Assembly: GCF_040796495.1 (NCBI RefSeq)
Contig: NZ_JBFNQN010000005.1
Span: 62,001-126,000, forward strand
Reading direction: 5' to 3'
Length of the DNA: 64,000 nt
Source of the DNA: Kineococcus endophyticus
GTDB lineage: Bacteria; Actinomycetota; Actinomycetes; Actinomycetales; Kineococcaceae
This document shows positions 9,846 to 18,313 of the stretch, piece after piece. Both the position numbers and the translations under genes were made by a program. The notes below the pieces were generated by a model, which was not told the origin of the DNA, did not search any database, and saw only the letters and a program-made list of their open reading frames with translations. The number at the start of each line of letters is the position of its first letter. The stretch's first letter is position 1.

Positions 9846-10247
9846 TCAGTCCTCCGGCTTGACCGCCAGGACGGGGCAGGGTGCGTCGAGCAGGATGCGC
9901 TGCGCGCTGGCGCCGAGGATCAGCTTCCCGACGGGCGTGCGCCGTCGCAGCCCGATGACGATGAGGGAGGCGCCGGAGTCCTCGGCCGCGGTGATGAGGT
10001 CGTCGGCCGGGTCGTCGGAGTCGGGGACCTCGCGCACCTCGACGGACTGGCCCGCCTCGGCCAGCTCGGCCCGGACCTTGTCGTGGACCGCAGCGAGCAG
10101 CTCGGCCTCCTCGGCGTCGACCTCACGGCCCGGACGGCGGCTGTGCACCACCACGAGGGGTGCGGAGAGCCGGACCGCGGCGGCACCGGCCCGCTCCAGC
10201 GCGGCCCTCCCCTCGGGGTTGGCCACGTACCCGACGACGATCCCCAT
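9846..10247 (-). CDS. Universal stress protein (UspA) family
   Basis: This is a single-domain 133-residue Usp protein. It begins MGIVVGYVANPEGRAAL and ends with the conserved strand and helix LIVIGLRRRTPVGKLILGASAQRILLDAPCPVLAVKP. The GSxAxRI loop, which binds ATP in one Usp class, appears here as GASAQRI, so nucleotide binding is plausible. The ATG at 10247 is preceded by GGAGGG. A 195-bp gap holding the sigA upstream region follows the stop. Specific role unknown. Confidence 0.9.
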   Translation of the reverse strand: MGIVVGYVANPEGRAALERAGAAAVRLSAPLVVVHSRRPGREVDAEEAELLAAVHDKVRAELAEAGQSVEVREVPDSDDPADDLITAAEDSGASLIVIGLRRRTPVGKLILGASAQRILLDAPCPVLAVKPED

Positions 10248-10285
10248 GCCGCACCCTCCAACGTCGTAGACGATCCGTGACCGTA

Positions 10286-11557
10286 CTACGCGCGACGGAC
10301 CCCGCCCGCACCGGTGCTGCCGGGTGGGGCGTCGGCACCGACCTCGGGGCCGGACTCGCCCGCCGGTCCCAGCCCGCGCCGCACGGTGTGGTCGACGAGC
10401 GCCGCGAGCCGGTGGTCCGGGTCCTCGCGCAGCGCCTGCTCGGCGCAGGCTCCCGCCGGCGCGGACCGGCCGGCGGTCCACTCCAGCCACGCCGCCACGG
10501 CCCAGGCCTGCGCGGCGCCGTCGGTGCCGCCGCAGCGAGCCACCCGCGCCGCCAGCCCGGCTGCGGCGGCCGCGCGCGCCGGGTCCGTCTCCCCGGACAG
10601 CGCCCGCCCCACGTGGACGACACCGACCGCGGAGTCGGCGGCGCCCGGGGAGCGCAGCAGGTGGCGGCGGGCCGGTGCCGTGCTCGGTCCCCGGCAGCCC
10701 GAGAGCAGGACGGCGTCGCGCACCTCGAGCCGGTCCAGGGCGCGCAGCAGCCGCCCGCACCACGCGGGGTCGTCGACCGGGGAGTCCTCGGGACCACCCC
10801 GCCGGCCGCGACCGGTGGCCCCCTGGACCACCTGCTCGACGGCCCGGTCGAACTCCCCCACCAGGGCACGCGCCCGCGCCGGGGTGACCGGTTCCCGGCG
10901 GGCGGCCGCGGCCGCGGCGCAGCGGTCGGGGTCGACGGGGGCCGCGGTCGGCAGGCTGGAGGCCCGGTCGGGCGCCGCCGCGAACCCGCGCCACACGGCC
11001 TCGGCCTGGAGCCGCACCGCGCTGCCGGTGACCTCCGGGCCGACCGCCCCGCCGGCGAACGGTTCCCCGGCCGGGGGGCAGCAGGGCCCGGCGCAGGACA
11101 GCGTGCGCCACCGCCCCGCCCCGACGAGGAGCTGGTCACCCAGGCGCGCCCTCCCGGCACGCCGACCGGACCTCACCGCGCTCAGCACGGCCTCCGCCGC
11201 CGGACCGGGCTCGAGGGCGGCCCCGCTCAGGCGGGCCGAGGAGTCGTAGAGCACGACCAGGACCTCCGACCCGGCCCGCGCAGACCGCCGCACCAGCCGC
11301 AGGCACGCCTCGGCCGCGGCGTGGGCGGCGGCGGGGTCGACCTCGCCCGCCACGACCGGGGGCAGGTCCCCCCGGACGAGGAGCCCGACGGTGCGCCGGC
11401 CGGTCACCGGATCGGCCCGCCGCAGCTCGACGAGCAGCACCGAGTCGGCCGGGTGGAAGCCGAGGCGGTAGGGCACGACGGCCAGCAGGTCACCGGGGCC
11501 GCCGGCCACGAGAGGAGCGGGGCGGGGAGCTGCGGGGGCTGCGGGGTGGGAGGTCAC
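10286..11557 (-). CDS. DUF4192 domain-containing protein
   Basis: This 423-residue soluble protein of unknown function starts at GTG 11557. Its N-terminal core, near residues 15-45, reads DLLAVVPYRLGFHPADSVLLVEL, the hallmark of DUF4192, a family almost confined to actinobacteria and often near the principal sigma factor gene, as here. A GCRGPSTAPARRHLLRSPG stretch and an Ala-rich, TPR-like C-terminal part (AWAVAAWLEWTAGRSAPA) follow. The longer frame upstream is noncoding. The strand and 61-bp gap suggest cotranscription with the DUF1232 and EcsC genes upstream. Confidence 0.85.
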   Translation of the reverse strand: MTSHPAAPAAPRPAPLVAGGPGDLLAVVPYRLGFHPADSVLLVELRRADPVTGRRTVGLLVRGDLPPVVAGEVDPAAAHAAAEACLRLVRRSARAGSEVLVVLYDSSARLSGAALEPGPAAEAVLSAVRSGRRAGRARLGDQLLVGAGRWRTLSCAGPCCPPAGEPFAGGAVGPEVTGSAVRLQAEAVWRGFAAAPDRASSLPTAAPVDPDRCAAAAAARREPVTPARARALVGEFDRAVEQVVQGATGRGRRGGPEDSPVDDPAWCGRLLRALDRLEVRDAVLLSGCRGPSTAPARRHLLRSPGAADSAVGVVHVGRALSGETDPARAAAAAGLAARVARCGGTDGAAQAWAVAAWLEWTAGRSAPAGACAEQALREDPDHRLAALVDHTVRRGLGPAGESGPEVGADAPPGSTGAGGVRRA

Positions 11558-11618
11558 GGCGCCACCCTGCGCGGCCCGGGACGCTTGCGGCGCGAGCCGT
11601 CCACAGGACGGGCCCGGA

Positions 11619-12026
11619 TCAGCCCCCGGCAGGCCTGTGGAGCCCGGGACGCCCGCGCCGGACCCCGTCCCCAGGCGTCCCGGGGGACGACGCCGGACGA
11701 GGGCCGCGCCGCCCGCCCCACCGCACGTAGTCGGCCGTCGCGGACCGCACCGACGCCGCGACGAACGCGGCGACGAGGCCGTCGTCGAGCAGGCCCAGGA
11801 CCGGCGTCCACAGCTCGGGGACGGCATCGACGGGCGAGAGGAGGTAGACGGTGCCGAGCGCGGCGGCGGCGAGGCGGCGTCGTCCCTGCCCCCTCCAGCG
11901 ACCGGCCGCCGCGTCGCGCACCATCCACGGCAGGAGCCGCAGGCGCAGCGTCGTGCGGGCGTCCAGAGCGGGGGCCGCGCGCAGGACCGCGGGCCCCCCG
12001 CGGCCCTGCGCGCGGCCCCGGCTCAC
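11619..12026 (-). CDS. DUF1232 (YkvA-like) membrane protein
   Basis: This 135-residue protein has the DUF1232 signature TVYLLSPVDAVPELWTPVLG followed by LLDDGLVAAFV, around residues 58-88, likely one or two membrane helices. The Arg/Gly/Pro-rich C-terminus looks disordered. Function unknown. Its start overlaps the EcsC stop (ATGA, 12023-12026), so the two are coupled. The family's name sometimes carries YkvA, but no role is established. Confidence 0.8.
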   Translation of the reverse strand: MSRGRAQGRGGPAVLRAAPALDARTTLRLRLLPWMVRDAAAGRWRGQGRRRLAAAALGTVYLLSPVDAVPELWTPVLGLLDDGLVAAFVAASVRSATADYVRWGGRRGPRPASSPGTPGDGVRRGRPGLHRPAGG

Positions 12027-12724
12027 GCGGAGCCCTCGACCGCCTGGGCGGCCCCGCCGGTCAGCGGCGGGAGGGCCTTCTCGGCGTTCTTGGTGATGCG
12101 GCGGAACATCACGGTGTCCAGACCGGCCCCGACGGCCCCGCCGACCACCGGCAGCGCGCGCTGCGGCAGCCGCAGCAGGCCCTGGGTGCCGAACTTGGCG
12201 ATGAGGCGGAACCCGACGCCCTTGTTGACGAGCATGAGGACGGGCCGCGGCACGCGGGAGGTGACGAGGCCGACGAGCCGGCCCCCGGTCGGGAGCCCGG
12301 CGGACTTCAGGACGTCGGTGGCGTCGGCCCCCACGAGCGTGAGGAGGACGGCCGAGCGCACCTCGGGCTTCGTCGTGTCGTACCCGCGCAGCTCGGCGAT
12401 GGCCGCGACGGCGCGGACGGCGAGGACGTGGAACCCGAAGACGTTGGCGGGCAGCGACACCGGCAGGGTGAACAGGCCGCCCAGTCCCGTCACGAAGCCG
12501 TTGCCCGCGACGAGCTTGGTGTGCTGGCGCACCACGGCGTGCACGGCCGACTCGGTGCTCGGGTGGTCCGCGCGAGCGGCCTTCGCGACCTTCGCGGCGC
12601 TGTCGAACGGGCCGAGGCCGTCGATGCCCACCTTGAGCAACCGCGTCACCAGGTCGGCGGAACGGCGCTCGAGCGCGGAGGGCTCCTCGGCGTCGGAGGC
12701 GGTGGACTTCTCGTGGCTGCTCAC
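12023..12724 (-). CDS. EcsC family protein
   Basis: This 233-residue protein matches the EcsC family: an N-terminal helical part, the GLGGLFTLPVSLPANVFGFHVLAVRAVAAIAEL segment near residues 82-112 that could enter the membrane, and a C-terminal GFRLIAKFGTQGLLRLPQRALPVVGGAVGAGLDTVMFRRI region. EcsC is named after an accessory gene of a Bacillus ABC transporter, but the family's activity is unclear. The stop overlaps the DUF1232 start. ATG 12724 is the first start. Confidence 0.84.
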   Translation of the reverse strand: MSSHEKSTASDAEEPSALERRSADLVTRLLKVGIDGLGPFDSAAKVAKAARADHPSTESAVHAVVRQHTKLVAGNGFVTGLGGLFTLPVSLPANVFGFHVLAVRAVAAIAELRGYDTTKPEVRSAVLLTLVGADATDVLKSAGLPTGGRLVGLVTSRVPRPVLMLVNKGVGFRLIAKFGTQGLLRLPQRALPVVGGAVGAGLDTVMFRRITKNAEKALPPLTGGAAQAVEGSA

Positions 12725-12784
12725 GGCGACGACGCTAGCCGGTGACGAGCCGTCCGCCAGCCGGAAACCGTTCCGGCACAGCGT

Positions 12785-13012
12785 TCAGCGAGCGGGGTCC
12801 TGTTCGCTGAGGTAAGCGGCGACGTCGGCGACGCCGTCCTCGACGTAGCGGCGGCGGGCCCACGGACGCGGCAGGCGCTGGGCGGAGGCCACGGGCGGCC
12901 GGTCGGCCTGGGGGAAGCGGGCCGGGTCGAGGTGGCGACGCAGGGCCCGCCGGTCGCGCACGAACGGCACCACGAACAGCGCCAGCAGGCACATCTCCAG
13001 GAAGGTGGACAT
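12785..13012 (-). CDS. Hypothetical small protein
   Basis: I do not recognise this 75-residue protein. It opens with a hydrophobic helix (FLEMCLLALFVVPFV, residues 4-18) that could anchor it in the membrane, followed by a basic stretch (RDRRALRRHLDP) and a soluble tail ending VADVAAYLSEQDPAR. The start is firm: GAGGAGGAA lies about 6 nt upstream of the ATG. It is divergent from the spermidine-synthase-like gene. Confidence 0.7.
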   Translation of the reverse strand: MSTFLEMCLLALFVVPFVRDRRALRRHLDPARFPQADRPPVASAQRLPRPWARRRYVEDGVADVAAYLSEQDPAR

Positions 13013-13104
13013 GCTTCCTCCTCGGCAGGAGGACGCCGGAACTTCAGTGCCGTTCCCCGCGACCCGCGGTCGCCGCCCGCCTGCGGCGCTGGTTGGATCT
13101 CCCG

Positions 13105-14010
13105 GTGCCCGACCGCCCCCGCCCCGTCCGTCGTCCCCGGGGCACGCGCCCACCCGCCGGCGCCGCGGCGACCCCCGTCGAGGGCGAGGAGGCCATCGCG
13201 ACGGGGACGGTCCGGCTGGAGCAGGACCCGGACGACCCGGACGGCTGGACGGTGCTCGTCAACGGCGTCCCGAGCTCGTACGTCGACACCGCCGACCCCA
13301 CCCGCCTGGTCTTCGAGTACCACCAGTGGACCGCGGCGGTGCTCGACGCCGTGCACTCCCCCGGCCCGCTGCGCGCCGTCCACCTCGGGGGCGCCGGGTG
13401 CGCCTTCCCCCGCTACGTCGCGGCGACGCGGCCGGGCTCGCGCCAGCTCGTGCTGGAGGTGGACGCCGACCTCGTCGAGGTCTACCGCCGCAGCTTCGGG
13501 GCCAGCGGCCCCGCGGGCTTCAAGCTGCGGGCCGCGGACGCCCGCGCGGGGCTCGCTCCGCTGCCCGACGGCAGCCAGGACGTCGTCGTCCGCGACGCCT
13601 TCGCCGGGGACACCGTGCCGGCGCACCTGCAGACCGCCGAGTTCCTGGCCGAGGTCGACCGCGTCCTCGCCCCCGGCGGCCTGTGGGTGGCCAACCTGGC
13701 GGACAGACCCCCCATGCCGAACTCCCGCGCCGAGCTCGCGACGGCGTTCGAGGTGTTCGCGCACGCGGCGGTCCTCGCCGAACCGGGCATGTTCCGCGGC
13801 CGCCGGTACGGCAACGCCCTGCTCGTCGCCTCGCAGGAGGAGCTGCCCGAGCAGGCGCTCGTGCGGGCCTTGTCGGGGGGTGTCGCCCCGGCCCGTCTCG
13901 TCCTCGACCGCGATGCCCGGCACTTCTGCGCGGGCTCGCGCGTTCTGCGGGACGAGCTGCGTGATGAGCCAGGACCCCCACCCCGATCCCCGGAGGACAC
14001 CGACGCATGA
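13105..14010 (+). CDS. Spermidine synthase-like methyltransferase-fold protein
   Basis: This 301-residue protein has the Rossmann fold of the polyamine synthase family: AVHLGGAGCAFPRYVAATRPGSR (SAM/dcSAM-binding loop), LEVDADLVEVYRR (acidic residue at the end of strand 2), and DVVVRDAFAGDTVPAHLQTAEFLAEVDRVLAPGG. The GDGxG motif of genuine spermidine synthases is replaced by GGAGC, and no speD-like gene is nearby, so polyamine synthesis is uncertain. The start is probably GTG 13105; TTG 13093 is an alternative. It overlaps dedA by 4 bp (ATGA). Confidence 0.82.
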   Translation: MPDRPRPVRRPRGTRPPAGAAATPVEGEEAIATGTVRLEQDPDDPDGWTVLVNGVPSSYVDTADPTRLVFEYHQWTAAVLDAVHSPGPLRAVHLGGAGCAFPRYVAATRPGSRQLVLEVDADLVEVYRRSFGASGPAGFKLRAADARAGLAPLPDGSQDVVVRDAFAGDTVPAHLQTAEFLAEVDRVLAPGGLWVANLADRPPMPNSRAELATAFEVFAHAAVLAEPGMFRGRRYGNALLVASQEELPEQALVRALSGGVAPARLVLDRDARHFCAGSRVLRDELRDEPGPPPRSPEDTDA

Positions 14011-14663
14011 GCACCACGGCCGAGACCGCCGCGCAGGCAGGCGGCCTGACCGGGTTCGTCCTGGACACCGTCGACGCGCTGGGCGCCCCCGGCGTGGGGC
14101 TGCTGAGCTTCCTCGAGGTCGTCTTCCCGCCCATCCCGAGCGAGATCGTCCTGCCGCTGGCCGGGTTCCTCGTGCAGACGGGCGCCATCAACGCGGTGGC
14201 GGTGTTCGCGCTGTCGACGCTGGGGGCCTACCTCGGCTCCCTCGTCCTGTACTGGGTCGGGCACGCCGTCGGGCTGGACCGTGCGGCGCGCATCGCCGCG
14301 AGGGTCCCCCTCATGGACGCCTCGGACGTGACGAAGTCGGCCGACTGGTTCCACCGCCACGAGGGCATGGCCGTCTTCACCGGTCGCTTCGTCCCCGGTG
14401 TCCGCAGTCTCATCTCGCTGCCCGCGGGGGCGGCGGGCATGAACCTCGTCAAGTTCTCGCTGTTCACCATCGCCGGCAGCGGGCTGTGGAACGCCCTGCT
14501 CATCGGCCTCGGCATGGCGCTGGGCACCCAGTACGAGCTGGTCGAGCAGTACGGCCACTATCTCGACTACGCGTTCTACGCGGCGATCGCCGGGGTCCTC
14601 GTGTGGGCGGTCGCGCGCCGCGTCCGCAGCCGCCGGGCCGAGCGGGTCGACGCCTCGCGCTGA
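14007..14663 (+). CDS. DedA family membrane protein
   Basis: This 218-residue DedA/SNARE-associated protein has about five to six membrane segments. Conserved features include FLEVVFPPIPSEIVLPLAGFL near residues 32-52, a re-entrant loop with the acidic residue and prolines, and GRFVPGVRSLISLPAGAAGM near 131-150 with the functional Arg residues. DedA proteins support envelope lipid homeostasis, some as undecaprenyl-phosphate or phosphatidylethanolamine flippases. The start overlaps the preceding stop (ATGA), and CGGAGGAC lies upstream. A bidirectional terminator follows. Confidence 0.92.
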   Translation: MSTTAETAAQAGGLTGFVLDTVDALGAPGVGLLSFLEVVFPPIPSEIVLPLAGFLVQTGAINAVAVFALSTLGAYLGSLVLYWVGHAVGLDRAARIAARVPLMDASDVTKSADWFHRHEGMAVFTGRFVPGVRSLISLPAGAAGMNLVKFSLFTIAGSGLWNALLIGLGMALGTQYELVEQYGHYLDYAFYAAIAGVLVWAVARRVRSRRAERVDASR

Positions 14664-14677
14664 CCCGTCCGGACGCC

Positions 14678-14715
14678 ACGACGGCGGTGACCCCCCGAGG
14701 GGTCACCGCCGTCGT
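14678..14715. terminator. Bidirectional terminator between dedA and gnd
   Basis: A perfect 17-bp stem, ACGACGGCGGTGACCCC (14678-14694) with GGGGTCACCGCCGTCGT (14699-14715), closes a CCGA tetraloop between the two convergent genes. Confidence 0.85.
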
Positions 14716-14731
14716 CGTGCAGGCGAGGTGC

Positions 14732-16225
14732 TCAGCCCTGCGACTGCGACCCGTCGCCGGACCACTCCACGTGGAAGGACCCGTCGCGGTCGACGCGCTT
14801 GTAGGTGTGCGCCCCGAACAGGTCGCGCAGGCCCTGCACGAGCGCCGCCGAGGAGCGCTCCCGGCGCAGGCCGTCGTAGTACGCCAGCGCCGAGGCGAAC
14901 CCGGGCGCCGGGATGCCGGCGGTCACCGAGTGCACGACGACGCGACGCCAGGCCTCCTGGCCCTTGGCGACGGCGTCGGCGAAGTACGGGTCCAGCAGCA
15001 GCGACGGCAGCTCGGGGTTCTTGGCGTAGGCGTCCTTGATGCGGTCCAGGAACTTGGCGCGGATGATGCAGCCGCCCCGCCAGATGGTCGCCATGGCGCC
15101 CGGGTCCACGCCCCAGCCGTACTCCTGGGAACCGGCGCGGATCATGTCGAAGCCCTGCGCGTAGGCGACGACCTTCGAGGCGTACAGCGCCGCACGGACG
15201 TCGTCGACGAACTGGTCGGCGTCGGCTTCGGCGACGAATCCGCCGGAGCCCTCGGCGCCACCGGCCGGGCCGGGGAGCACGGGCTGGGCGGCCTTGCGCT
15301 GCTCGGCGTGGCCGGACAGCGCGCGGGCGAAGACGGCCTCGGCGATGCCGGAGACGGGCGTGCCCAGGTCGAGCGCGGTCTGCACCGTCCAGCGGCCGGT
15401 GCCCTTCTGCTCGGCCTCGTCGAGGATGACGTCGACGAGCGGGACGCCCTCCTGGGTGGGGTCGTCCTTGTCGAGCACGCGCGCGGTGATCTCGATGAGG
15501 AAGCTCTCCAGGTCACCGGAGTTCCACGTCGTGAAGACCTCGGCGAGCTGCTTCGGCGTGCGGCCCAGACCGTGGCGGAGCAGGTCGTAGGCCTCGGCGA
15601 TGAGCTGCATGTCGGCGTACTCGATGCCGTTGTGCACCATCTTGACGAAGTGGCCGGCGCCGTCGGGGCCGACGTGCGTCGAGCAGGGCGTGCCGTCGAC
15701 CGAGACGGCGATGTCGGCGAGGATCGGGCCGAGCTTCTCGTACGCGTGCTCCGAGCCGCCGGGCATGATCGAGGGCCCCAGCAGGGCGCCCTCCTCGCCG
15801 CCGGAGACGCCGACGCCGGCGAAGTGGATGCCCTTCTCGCGCAGCGCGGCCTCGCGGCGGCGGGTGTCGAGGAAGTGGGCGTTGCCGCCGTCGACGAGGA
15901 TGTCGCCCTCGGACAGCAGCGGGGCGAGCTCGTCGATGACGGCGTCGGTGGGGGCACCGGCCTTGACCATGATGATGATCGTCCGGGGCGAGGACAGGGA
16001 GTCGACGAACTCCTGCGTCGTGTACCCGGGGACGAAGGTGCCCTCGTCGCCGAACTCCTCGACCAGGGCCTTCGTCTTGGCGTCCGTGCGGTTGTGCACG
16101 GCGGTCACGTAGCCGTGCCGGGCGATGTTGCGGGCCAGGTTGCGGCCCATCACCGCCAGCCCGGTCACACCGATCTGCGCCTGTCCGGCCTGTGCCTGCG
16201 TCTGCTCGCTCACCCGCCGCATCAT
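14732..16225 (-). CDS. gnd: 6-phosphogluconate dehydrogenase, decarboxylating
   Basis: Gnd oxidises 6-phosphogluconate to ribulose 5-phosphate and CO2 with NADP+ in the pentose phosphate pathway. The protein of about 490 residues has an N-terminal Rossmann site (IGVTGLAVMGRNLARNIARHG), a GGNAHFLDTRRR segment, the catalytic GVGVSGGEEGALLGPSIMPGG and GAGHFVKMVHNGIEY motifs, and the C-terminal WRGGCIIRAKFL. I chose ATG 16225 because it overlaps the MFS stop (ATGA); GTG 16213 would remove four residues. Its place behind a GntR regulator and MFS carrier suggests shared control with uptake of a sugar acid such as gluconate, which is an inference. Confidence 0.94.
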   Translation of the reverse strand: MMRRVSEQTQAQAGQAQIGVTGLAVMGRNLARNIARHGYVTAVHNRTDAKTKALVEEFGDEGTFVPGYTTQEFVDSLSSPRTIIIMVKAGAPTDAVIDELAPLLSEGDILVDGGNAHFLDTRRREAALREKGIHFAGVGVSGGEEGALLGPSIMPGGSEHAYEKLGPILADIAVSVDGTPCSTHVGPDGAGHFVKMVHNGIEYADMQLIAEAYDLLRHGLGRTPKQLAEVFTTWNSGDLESFLIEITARVLDKDDPTQEGVPLVDVILDEAEQKGTGRWTVQTALDLGTPVSGIAEAVFARALSGHAEQRKAAQPVLPGPAGGAEGSGGFVAEADADQFVDDVRAALYASKVVAYAQGFDMIRAGSQEYGWGVDPGAMATIWRGGCIIRAKFLDRIKDAYAKNPELPSLLLDPYFADAVAKGQEAWRRVVVHSVTAGIPAPGFASALAYYDGLRRERSSAALVQGLRDLFGAHTYKRVDRDGSFHVEWSGDGSQSQG

Positions 16226-17553
16226 GCCGTGCCCGCCCCGGTGCGGGAACCACGGGCCCGCAGCACGTCGCGGACGCGCGGCACGACGACGCCGTCGCGG
16301 GCCATGAGGGCCCGCGTCTGGCGGCGGCTGACGAGGATCCCGGCGACCCCGACCGCCCACAGCGGGAACTGCAGCGCGAAGGCCACCTTGAAGGCGCCGA
16401 GGGAGTACGTCCCGGGCGTCCCGGCGCCCTGGGCGTCGAGCAGGACCCCGACGAGCAGGATCAGCACGACCGAGGCCGTGAACCCCATGACGTTGGTCAT
16501 GCCCGTCGCCCCGCCGAGGCGGTGGGCCGGGTTGGAGGTGCGGGCGTAGTCGAACCCGACCATCGAACCCGGCACGCCGGTCGCGGCGACCACGACGAGG
16601 AGCGCGAGCAGGGCCAGCGGCGCCCGCCCGGGCCACAGCAGCACCGCGGCCCAGACGACGGCCTGCGACCCGACGACCGTCAGGACGAGCCAGGACCGTC
16701 GCAGGGGGTGCCGCGCGACGAACGCGCCGAACAGCGGACCCGTGCCCGCGGCCGTCACCGTGTAGAGCGTCAGCAGGGCGCTGGCCCCGGCGGGGCTGAC
16801 CCCCTGGCCGGAGACGAGGAACGGGAAACCCCACAGCGTCGCGAAGGCGTTGCCGGAGAACGGCGTCGCCCAGTGCGACCACAGCCCCAGCCGGGTTCCC
16901 GGGTGCCGCAGCGCCGCCCGCAGGTCACCGCCGACCTGCCGCAGGGACCGGGTGACGCGCGGGTCCACCCGGCCCGGCGGCACGTCGCGCAGGACGAGCA
17001 CGGACAGGACGGTGGCCAGCAGGGTGAAGGAGGCCATCCCGGTGTAGGCGGACGTCCAACCGGGCCCGTGCAGCAGCGCCACGAGCGGGACGAAGCTGAA
17101 CACCTGGCCCAGCTGCCCGAAGAGGCCGACGAGCTGGGTCATGACGGGCACGCGCTGGGGCGGGAACCAGTTCGTCACCACGCGCAGGACGCTGACGAAC
17201 GTCGCCGCGTCCCCCGCCCCGACGAGCACGCGCGCCAGCACGGCCTGCCAGGTCTGCGTGCTGAGGGCGAGGACGAGCTGCCCGGCGCCCATCGTGGCGG
17301 CGCCCAGGACCACGAGCCGTCGCGGACCCCACCGGTCGATGAGCACGCCGATGGGCACCTGCAGGGCGGCGTAGACGAGGAACTGCAGGACGGCGAAGCT
17401 CGACAGCGTCCCGGCCGTGATGTCGTACCGGTGCTGCGCGTCCAGGCCCGCGGCGGCGAGCGAGGTGCGGTTGGCGACCGTGACGACGTAGGCCAGGGCG
17501 CCGACGGCGAAGACGAGCCACGCCCCGCGCACGGCAGGCGCGCGGCGGCTCAC
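16222..17553 (-). CDS. MFS transporter
   Basis: This 443-residue major facilitator has 12 predicted membrane helices, with the family loop motif GVLIDRWGPRRLVVLG between helices 2 and 3. Helix 1 contains ANRTSLAAAG, as in anion:cation symporter-like carriers. The substrate is unknown; cotranscription with gnd and a GntR regulator makes a sugar acid plausible. GTG 17553 overlaps the GntR stop (GTGA), and the stop overlaps the gnd ATG, so translation of the three genes is coupled. Confidence 0.87.
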   Translation of the reverse strand: MSRRAPAVRGAWLVFAVGALAYVVTVANRTSLAAAGLDAQHRYDITAGTLSSFAVLQFLVYAALQVPIGVLIDRWGPRRLVVLGAATMGAGQLVLALSTQTWQAVLARVLVGAGDAATFVSVLRVVTNWFPPQRVPVMTQLVGLFGQLGQVFSFVPLVALLHGPGWTSAYTGMASFTLLATVLSVLVLRDVPPGRVDPRVTRSLRQVGGDLRAALRHPGTRLGLWSHWATPFSGNAFATLWGFPFLVSGQGVSPAGASALLTLYTVTAAGTGPLFGAFVARHPLRRSWLVLTVVGSQAVVWAAVLLWPGRAPLALLALLVVVAATGVPGSMVGFDYARTSNPAHRLGGATGMTNVMGFTASVVLILLVGVLLDAQGAGTPGTYSLGAFKVAFALQFPLWAVGVAGILVSRRQTRALMARDGVVVPRVRDVLRARGSRTGAGTA

Positions 17554-18224
17554 GCGCGCACCGCCCGCAGCCGGTCCCCGGCGTGGCGCACGTGCTCGCG
17601 CACCAGGGCGGTCCACGCGGCCTCGTCGTCGCCGAGCAGCGCCTCGCGCTGGGCCTCGTGGTCGGCGAGCGCCACGGCGGTCCGCTCCGGGGACCCGACG
17701 AGGTTCAGGACGCCCATCCGCATCTGCCGGTCGCGGAGCGAGTCGTAGACCCCGGCGAGGACCTCGTTGCCCGCCGCGCGGACGACCTCGGCGTGGAAGG
17801 CGCGGTCCGCGGCCATGAAGTCCCACGTCGCGGCGCCGGGCGCGGCCCGGCGCATGGCCAGCAGGTGCGGCGTCAGCCGGTGCACGAGTTCGGAGCGCAC
17901 GGTCCACGCGCGGCGGGCGGCGTGCACTTCGACGAGCTCGCGGGCCTCCAGGACGTCCTCGACCTCCTGGGGGGAGACCGGCACGACGAGGGCGCCGCGC
18001 TTGGGGATGAGGCGGACCAGCCCCTCGGCCTGCAGCCGCAGCAGCCCTTCGCGGACCGGGGTGCGCGAGACGCCGAGCTCGTCGGCGACCTCCCCCTCGG
18101 TGAGCAGGTGCCCGCCGGGCAGCGTGCGGTCGAGCACGGCCTGCTTGACGTGCGCGTAGACGCGGTCGGCCGCGGGCGGGGTGCCGGGGACGCGGGCGGG
18201 GGCTGAGCTGCGTGCGGTGTCCAT
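17550..18224 (-). CDS. GntR family regulator, FCD (FadR-like) subgroup
   Basis: This 224-residue regulator has a winged helix near residues 20-85 (TEGEVADELGVSRTPVREGLLRLQAEGLVRLIPKRGALV), then an all-helical FCD domain with DFMAADRAFHAEVVRAAGN carrying the usual metal- and ligand-binding Asp/His. FCD regulators sense small carboxylates, which suits control of the coupled MFS and gnd genes. A TAGCAT hexamer lies 9 nt before the ATG with no Shine-Dalgarno sequence, so the message may be nearly leaderless. The 18-bp palindrome at 18242-18259 is the likely autoregulatory operator. Confidence 0.9.
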   Translation of the reverse strand: MDTARSSAPARVPGTPPAADRVYAHVKQAVLDRTLPGGHLLTEGEVADELGVSRTPVREGLLRLQAEGLVRLIPKRGALVVPVSPQEVEDVLEARELVEVHAARRAWTVRSELVHRLTPHLLAMRRAAPGAATWDFMAADRAFHAEVVRAAGNEVLAGVYDSLRDRQMRMGVLNLVGSPERTAVALADHEAQREALLGDDEAAWTALVREHVRHAGDRLRAVRA

Positions 18225-18241
18225 CGTGCATCCATGCTAGC

Positions 18242-18259
18242 TGCATGTCAGGACATGCA
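18242..18259. promoter_or_regulatory. Palindromic operator candidate for the GntR regulator
   Basis: TGCATGTC (18242-18249) and GACATGCA (18252-18259) form a perfect inverted repeat around AG. It is centred about 26 bp upstream of the regulator start codon and overlaps the expected promoter (TAGCAT at 18239-18234 on the minus strand). GntR-family dimers bind such sites. Confidence 0.65.
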
Positions 18260-18313
18260 AGACGCGCTGAGCGCCGCCCGAGCGGCACGGGGTGAGCCCG
18301 TGCCCGGACCCGG

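Noticed and set aside
12932-16549. A 1205-codon plus-strand frame crossing several genes
   Set aside because: It runs out of frame through the spermidine-synthase-like and dedA genes and antisense to gnd; no domain recognisable.
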